Source: UBA4810 sp002479215
GTDB lineage: Bacteria; Desulfobacterota; Syntrophia; Syntrophales; Smithellaceae
DNA: 64,000 nucleotides
Direction: 5' to 3'
NCBI GenBank assembly: GCA_049514435.1
Contig: JBEKVB010000016.1
Location: 44,280 to 108,279, forward strand
The stretch's first letter is position 1. Each line of letters starts with the position of its first letter. The notes under the pieces were generated by a model, which was given only the letters and a program-made list of their open reading frames with translations, was not told the origin of the DNA and ran no database searches. Made by a program: the position numbers and the translations under genes. This document shows, piece after piece, positions 59,371-64,000 of the stretch.

Positions 59371-61404
59371 ATGGCGGCGAAATCCAAAATATCACGAACA
59401 CGTAATATCGGTATAGTCGCTCACATTGACGCGGGAAAAACAACTGTCACCGAAAGAATTCTTTTTTACACGGGTAAATCCTATAAAATGGGAGAAGTCC
59501 ACGATGGCGAAGCCGTTATGGATTGGATGCCTCAGGAACAGGAAAGGGGCATAACCATTACTTCGGCGGTCACAACCTGCGCCTGGAAAAATCACGAAAT
59601 TCATATCATTGACACGCCCGGACATGTGGATTTCACTATCGAAGTGGAACGTTCTTTGCGAGTGCTCGATGGTGCTGTAGTTGTGTTTTGCGCTGTGGGC
59701 TGCGTTGAGCCGCAATCGGAGACTGTCTGGCATCAGGCGGATAAGTACGGTGTTCCCAAAATAGCTTTTATTAATAAAATGGACAGAGTAGGTGCGGATT
59801 TTTTTGAAGCTATCAGAATGATGCGCGAACGTTTTACTTCCATTCCCGTTCCCATCCAGATTCCCGCGGGTAGCGAAGACAATTTTCGCGGGGCAATCGA
59901 TTTGCTTAATGAAAAATTAATTACCTGGGATGATGCCAGCCAGGGCATGGAATTAACGGTTCAGGAAATACCGGAGGAATTTATAGCGCCATCCGGGCGC
60001 GCTCGCGAAAAAATGATAGAGACGCTCGCCGAGTTTGATGATGATCTCGCCGAAAAATACCTGGCCGGTGAGAAAATTGAAGCAGCACAAATCGATAAAG
60101 CCTTAAGAAAGGCGACAATTTCTCTGAAAATAGTGCCCGTTCTTTGCGGCGCGGCTCTGCGCAATAAAGGAATCCAGCCGATACTGGACGCAGTTATCAA
60201 TTATCTGCCGTCACCGGAGGATATTCCTCCCGTCAAAGGTATTAATCCTGTTACCAAGAAGGAAGAAGTAAGATATAGTTCCGACAAAGAGCCGCTCGCG
60301 GCACTGGCTTTCAAGATCATGCTTGATGAAGGCCGGAAACTTGCCTATTTGCGTATTTATTCCGGTCAGATCAAAGCTAACGATGAAATTTATAACGCGA
60401 TAAAAAAGAAGAAAGAAAAAGTCGCCCGTCTTTTGCGCATGCACGCCAATAAAAGGGAGAGAATCGATAAAGCTTCGGCGGGAGAAATAGTCGCGGTCTT
60501 GGGGCTCAAAGAGACGACAACCGGCGATACGCTTTGCGATGAAAAACATCCGATAATACTGGAGCAAATAGAATTTTATGAGCCGGTTATCAGTCAGGCC
60601 ATTGAGGCAAAAACTCCGGCGGACCAGGAAAAGTTGGCGGCCGCGCTGGCTAAATTAGTCGAGGAAGATCCGACCTTACGGGTGAAATACGAAGACGAAA
60701 CTATGCAGACGGTAATTTCCGGCATGGGGGAATTGCATCTGGAAATTATCGTTGATCGTTTGCGCCGGGAATTCAACGCACGCGTAAATGTAGGCAGACC
60801 CAGAGTTGTATACCGGGAAACTATCCAAAAGCAGGTGGAAGTGGAAGGTATATTTGAAAAGGAGCTGGGCGAAAAGAAGCACTTCGGCCATGTTCGCCTT
60901 TCTTTAGTGCCGCGTAAGCGGGGCGTAGGAAATGAAATAATCATCATGGTTGATGAAAGCATAATTCCCGTTGAGTATCGTGAAGCCATTATCGAAGGCA
61001 TACAAGAGGCCACAATGAGCGGAGTTCTCAATAGTTACCCGGTTATGGATATTGGAGTAGCCGTAACCGGCGGTTCTTTCCGTGAAGGCGAATCATCGGT
61101 GCAGGGCTACAAGATTGCGGCGGCGACAGCTTTCCGGGATGGATGCGGCAAGGCCGATTCGGTTTTGCTTGAGCCTATTATGCTGGTGGATATTATTACA
61201 CCCGGCGAATTTACGGGAGATGTTATCGGCGATATTAATTCCCGTAAGGGTGAGATTCAATCGGTCAATCCCAAGGGTACGATTAGCGAAATTAGAGCCA
61301 AGGTGCCGCTGAAGGCAATGTTCGGCTATTCCACTGATTTAAGATCGGCGACACAGGGGCGGGCAGTATTCTCTATGATTTTTTCCGAATACGGAAAAGC
61401 TTAA
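59371..61404 (+). CDS. fusA: Elongation factor G
   Basis: 677 residues from ATG 59371; the frame is open upstream inside the GerMN gene. GTPase motifs: AHIDAGKTTVTERIL (P-loop), DTPGHVDFT, and FINKMDRVGADF (NKMD). EF-G domains II-V follow, with ISGMGELHLEIIVDRLRREF and GYSTDLRSATQGRAVFSMIF in the C-terminal part. It moves the ribosome along mRNA. It is not beside rpsL, rpsG and tuf, so it may be a second EF-G of the genome; that cannot be tested here. A weak terminator-like hairpin follows. Confidence 0.95.
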   Translation: MAAKSKISRTRNIGIVAHIDAGKTTVTERILFYTGKSYKMGEVHDGEAVMDWMPQEQERGITITSAVTTCAWKNHEIHIIDTPGHVDFTIEVERSLRVLDGAVVVFCAVGCVEPQSETVWHQADKYGVPKIAFINKMDRVGADFFEAIRMMRERFTSIPVPIQIPAGSEDNFRGAIDLLNEKLITWDDASQGMELTVQEIPEEFIAPSGRAREKMIETLAEFDDDLAEKYLAGEKIEAAQIDKALRKATISLKIVPVLCGAALRNKGIQPILDAVINYLPSPEDIPPVKGINPVTKKEEVRYSSDKEPLAALAFKIMLDEGRKLAYLRIYSGQIKANDEIYNAIKKKKEKVARLLRMHANKRERIDKASAGEIVAVLGLKETTTGDTLCDEKHPIILEQIEFYEPVISQAIEAKTPADQEKLAAALAKLVEEDPTLRVKYEDETMQTVISGMGELHLEIIVDRLRREFNARVNVGRPRVVYRETIQKQVEVEGIFEKELGEKKHFGHVRLSLVPRKRGVGNEIIIMVDESIIPVEYREAIIEGIQEATMSGVLNSYPVMDIGVAVTGGSFREGESSVQGYKIAAATAFRDGCGKADSVLLEPIMLVDIITPGEFTGDVIGDINSRKGEIQSVNPKGTISEIRAKVPLKAMFGYSTDLRSATQGRAVFSMIFSEYGKA

Positions 61405-61411
61405 TTGAAGC

Positions 61412-61433
61412 TCTCCGCGACAAACTGCGGAGA
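61412..61433 (+). terminator. Hairpin after fusA
   Basis: TCTCCGC (61412-61418) pairs with GCGGAGA (61427-61433) around an 8-nt loop, 8 bp after the EF-G stop. It is followed by ATCTTCGATTCTT, a poor T-run, so termination would be weak. Confidence 0.45.
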
Positions 61434-61552
61434 ATCTTCGATTCTTAAAGAATAATATTATTCAGTATTCGCTCGCTCACCCCGTAGCAACAGCTACGGG
61501 GAATGCGTTCACTACCGAATTCAACTTCCATAAGCGACATCCCAGTGGTTAT

Positions 61553-61600
61553 TACTAATAAAATAGCGCAGAAAGCATTAGACACAAGGCTTCCTGCGCT
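61553..61600 (-). terminator. Terminator of the DUF3096 gene
   Basis: A 12-bp stem with one mismatch (61589-61600 with 61565-61576, AGCGCAG...) is followed on the minus strand by TATTTTATTAGTAAT. It lies about 35 bp past the small gene's stop. Confidence 0.65.
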
Positions 61601-61635
61601 GGACAATAGTTCTATAAGGTGAAATATCCGCTTTT

Positions 61636-61791
61636 TTATCTGTAGCTATAGCCACTATAGCCCAGAATTCCCATAATTCCAATGACGATCAAATAAATAG
61701 CGACAACATAATTCAACATCTTGGGTACGATTAGAATAATAATACCGGCGATAAGCGCCAACAACGGGGCAATACTAAGATTTAGATGCAT
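61636..61791 (-). CDS. DUF3096-like small membrane protein
   Basis: 51 residues, minus strand, with AAAGGA 8 nt before the ATG. Two hydrophobic helices (LSIAPLLALIAGIIILIVP and YVVAIYLIVIGIMGILGY) are joined by KMLN, the usual plan of the DUF3096 family. Only a short tail (SGYSYR) follows. Role unknown. It has its own terminator. Confidence 0.75.
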   Translation of the reverse strand: MHLNLSIAPLLALIAGIIILIVPKMLNYVVAIYLIVIGIMGILGYSGYSYR

Positions 61792-62132
61792 AATTTCATC
61801 CTTTCTTCATAAAAAAGATTAGAAAACTTCTCTGAACTATCCGCGGCGAATCTCGCTTCGCGGACAGTTCGAACCATTACTATGTGCGGTGTCTTTTTGA
61901 TAAGAACTGGAATCAAGTTAAAGTGAAGATATAAAAACTACGCTTCCGTGTCAAGATAATAAGATAAATTATTTTTAATCCTGATCCTTGCTCAATATTG
62001 AGCCGTTAGGAGTCTCAAGTTTAAGCTTTTAAAAAGGTCTTGATAGAGAGGGAAGGGTGTTTTATACTCATTGAAGATATTTTTTGTAAGGAAAGATTGT
62101 CAATGATTGTGCGCCATAAATAAGGATAATTT
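61792..62132. other. Intergenic region with an inverted repeat
   Basis: 341 bp between the DUF3096 gene (leftward) and the isochorismatase gene (rightward). GAACTATCCGCG (61834-61845) pairs with CGCGGACAGTTC (61859-61870) with one mismatch, around a GCGAA-rich loop like those of the other repeats in this part. No gene is seen. Confidence 0.5.
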
Positions 62133-62690
62133 ATGAATAGAGCTTTGATTATTGTTGATATGCAAAAGGATTTTGTATATCCGGATAGAATAGCTACTAT
62201 AAAAAACAGCTATGGGATTATACAAAATGTTAAAGAAATATTGACATACTTCAGAAAAAGAAACGAAACGGTAATTCACGCTATAAGAGAATATAGAAAA
62301 GACGGTTCGGATATAGAAAAATTTCGACTAGGTGAATTTATAAAAAAACCCTATTGCGTGCAGGGAACCGAAGGCGCGGAAATAGTGGATGAATTAAAGC
62401 CGGCAAAAAATGAAATTGTATTAATTAAAAATCGTTTTAGCGCGTTTATGCAGACTGAGCTGGATATGATTCTTAAGAGAAAAAATATAATCGACTTGAT
62501 AATCGTCGGTCACCAATATCCCAATTGTATCCGAGCAACGGCTTTTGATGCCGTTTGTTTGGATTATAATGTCTCGATAGTGTATGAATGTACGTCGGCA
62601 GTTTCCCAGGAAGTAGCTGATTCCAATATAACAGATATGAAAAATATCGGTGTTGTATTTAAAAGATTAAAAGAGGTAATTGCCGCCTGA
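62133..62690 (+). CDS. Isochorismatase-family cysteine hydrolase
   Basis: 185 residues. The catalytic triad is complete: Asp9 (IIVDMQKDF), Lys99 (IVLIKNRFSAF) and Cys132 (YPNCIRATAFDAV). The fold and length fit nicotinamidase/ureidoacrylate-type amidases; substrate unknown. The usual cis-peptide region (VGHQYPNCIRAT) is slightly unusual in having Gln-Tyr-Pro before Asn-Cys. AAGGA lies about 6 nt upstream of the start. It overlaps nothing; the next start is 43 bp away. Confidence 0.88.
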   Translation: MNRALIIVDMQKDFVYPDRIATIKNSYGIIQNVKEILTYFRKRNETVIHAIREYRKDGSDIEKFRLGEFIKKPYCVQGTEGAEIVDELKPAKNEIVLIKNRFSAFMQTELDMILKRKNIIDLIIVGHQYPNCIRATAFDAVCLDYNVSIVYECTSAVSQEVADSNITDMKNIGVVFKRLKEVIAA

Positions 62691-62733
62691 CTGGACGGCA
62701 CACAACAATGTGGAATTGATAAGGAGGTCAGTT

Positions 62734-63018
62734 ATGAATAAAGATGAACAAATATTTTGCATGGAAAATTTGGCCGGTATTCTTATCCGTTGTTTCTTTA
62801 TGATTTATGCGCTGCTGCTTATATGGTTTGTTTTCTATTGGGCCGGGGGAGACTGGGGTTATAATTTGACTTCGCACTGGTTCACGGTAAGCAAACATGA
62901 ATATGATTTGCTCTCCTATTGCGGCATAGCCTTCCTGAAGATTTGCGCCCTTATATTCTTTTTGGCTCCCTATGTCGGGATAAAACTGGTTGTGCGGAAA
63001 AACAAAAAGAGCAATTAA
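62734..63018 (+). CDS. Small two-helix inner membrane protein
   Basis: 94 residues from ATG 62734, chosen for AAGGAGG 6 nt upstream. Two hydrophobic segments (ILIRCFFMIYALLLIWFVFY and CGIAFLKICALIFFLAPYVG) with a polar loop between them and a basic end (VVRKNKKSN). Resembles the DUF6868-type small membrane proteins of Desulfobacterota; that name is uncertain. Function unknown. Confidence 0.7.
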   Translation: MNKDEQIFCMENLAGILIRCFFMIYALLLIWFVFYWAGGDWGYNLTSHWFTVSKHEYDLLSYCGIAFLKICALIFFLAPYVGIKLVVRKNKKSN

Positions 63019-63075
63019 AATTGGAATGAACAGTGTACCTGTAATTTTCAATCAATCTCAAGAAGGGATAGGGAG

Positions 63076-63537
63076 ATGAATAAACCTGAATTGGCTTCCG
63101 AATATTTAAAAAAGGGGTATAATTGCGCCCAATCTGTTATTAAAGCCTATGCTGGTGATGTGGGTATGAATGAAGAAGACGCGGTAAAAATGGCATCCGT
63201 GCTGGGAGGCGGCATCGGCAGAACCGGTCACATCTGCGGCGCGGTATCCGGGGCAGCGTTAGTGATTGGCATGAAGTTCGGAAGCACAGATAATACAGCC
63301 AAACATGCCAGAACTAAAGCATATCAGAAAGCAAAAGAACTGTTGGAAAAGTTCGCCGCGCAAAATAAAAGCATCTTGTGCAATGACCTTCTTGGCTACG
63401 ATATTAGCACTGATGAGGGACTGAAACAAGCCAGAGCATCCGGAGTAATGGTCCAAAAATGCCCAAAGCTAGTTTTTTCGGCGGCGAAGATATTGGAGAG
63501 TATTATTAGTGAGACTCCAGTTTCAGAAATGAAATGA
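63076..63537 (+). CDS. C_GCAxxG_C_C family redox protein
   Basis: 153 residues. The family Cys are visible: YNCAQSVIKAYAGD, GIGRTGHICGAVSGA, SILCNDLLG and VQKCPKLVFSAA, that is C...C...C...C with the GGGIG turn. The family is common in anaerobes and may bind a cluster or flavin near electron transfer proteins. AGGGATAGGGAG lies just before the ATG. The last eight codons (ETPVSEMK) fall inside the palindromic repeat at 63513-63566, so the gene end was formed by the element. Confidence 0.88.
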   Translation: MNKPELASEYLKKGYNCAQSVIKAYAGDVGMNEEDAVKMASVLGGGIGRTGHICGAVSGAALVIGMKFGSTDNTAKHARTKAYQKAKELLEKFAAQNKSILCNDLLGYDISTDEGLKQARASGVMVQKCPKLVFSAAKILESIISETPVSEMK

Positions 63538-63566
63538 ACTGAAACTGGTTAGTCGAGCTTATCCCG
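63513..63566 (+). repeat. Palindromic repeat, copy 3, overlapping a gene end
   Basis: Arms CCAGTTTCAG (63517-63526) and CTGAAACTGG (63539-63548) are followed by TTAGTCGAGCTTATCCCG. The preceding GAGACT and the tail match copies at 52093 and 52166. Further on, ATCCCG...CGGGAT with a GCGAAGCGAAT loop links it to the element at 56479. Confidence 0.8.
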
Positions 63567-63788
63567 TGGGCGAAGCGAATCGGGATTGACAGTAAGTGTA
63601 AAAACTGCTCTTAAGTACTTCTTCCTGTAGTCAATAAAACGTCACCCTTGAAAATAATGCTTGATTTCAACCAGTAATGTTGAATAAATTTCCCTTGTTT
63701 TCCTTTTGGTAAAAAAGGACATATGCTATTATGATAGTCAAATCACAGGAAAAAGCGAAGCACGTATATTAATTTTTGTGCATGAAAT

Positions 63789-64000
63789 ATGGAACAGATT
63801 TTAGACATTCTATATACTATACCGAACCCCTTGTTAATTTTGCCTGCTAGTGTGGTTGTCTTTGTCATTCCGGGACTAATCGCCGGCTTTTGTTTTAAGT
63901 CCGTCAGTCGATGTAAAATTGTCTATGCGTGGACTTTCGCCGGTCCAGTCATAGCAACTCTTATTGCTGGTCTAGTGATATACTTATTTGTCGGCCCTTT
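63789..64000 (+). CDS. Start of a membrane protein, cut by the window edge
   Basis: The frame is open to the edge: MEQILDILYTIPNPLLILPA, then SVVVFVIPGLIAGFCFK, a short basic loop (SVSRCKIVY) and AWTFAGPVIATLIAGLVIYL. Two or three hydrophobic helices are present. No family can be given from 70 residues. Ribosome site weak. Confidence 0.5.
   Translation, partial: MEQILDILYTIPNPLLILPASVVVFVIPGLIAGFCFKSVSRCKIVYAWTFAGPVIATLIAGLVIYLFVGP

Overview
The window reads as chromosomal DNA of an anaerobic, Gram-negative, Desulfobacterota-like bacterium (a Syntrophaceae relative such as Smithella or Syntrophus would fit). The basis is inference from gene content: heptosyltransferase-type lipopolysaccharide (LPS) glycosylation, many radical-SAM enzymes, rubrerythrin, a C_GCAxxG_C_C protein, three-domain NifU with NifS, metX-metW, and a tmRNA tag ADNYDYALAA. 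No rRNA or tRNA genes were seen.

Region 1 (1-25.3 kb) is an accessory cell-envelope locus. It opens with the end of a polysaccharide tyrosine kinase and a Wzy/WaaL-like membrane protein. It continues with radical-SAM proteins (SPASM type and B12-binding type), three LpxL/HtrB-like acyltransferases, an FAD-dependent oxidoreductase, a GT9 heptosyltransferase-like enzyme, a DUF362/ferredoxin protein, another B12-binding radical SAM and a GT2 glycosyltransferase. The region is heavily rearranged. It holds an IS5-family transposase, an IS3 orfA relic, a 160-bp and a 39-bp direct repeat in opposite order, and one gene frameshifted in a G8 run. Three short stubs keep only the first 10-40 codons of radical-SAM genes found intact nearby. 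Base composition changes sharply from gene to gene. My best reading is a lipid or glycan modification locus assembled by repeated replacement of paralogous cassettes; the product is unknown.

Region 2 (25.7-31.6 kb) is mostly housekeeping: smpB, a vapBC toxin-antitoxin pair set between two copies of the smpB 3' end, a pirin, ssrA (tmRNA), then a nifU-nifS-cysE operon for cysteine and Fe-S supply.

Region 3 (31.6-46.3 kb) has a 1530-residue PAS/GAF/GGDEF/EAL protein, an alcohol dehydrogenase whose end runs into a broken antisense gene, a metX-metW-ridA-MOSC operon, an Rrf2 regulator-nadA operon, an amidohydrolase, a lipoprotein, a decayed D,D-carboxypeptidase gene and a LysM lytic transglycosylase.

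Region 4 (46.6-64 kb) holds a DUF4301 protein, a PP-loop thiouridylase-like protein, a LysM protein, a DUF1385 membrane protein, an HD phosphohydrolase, an enoyl-CoA hydratase-family protein, a flavin reductase, rubrerythrin, a zinc-ribbon/HEPN-like protein, a GerMN protein with EF-G, an isochorismatase-type hydrolase and small membrane proteins. Its spacers carry families of palindromic repeats, one of which encodes the end of a gene.
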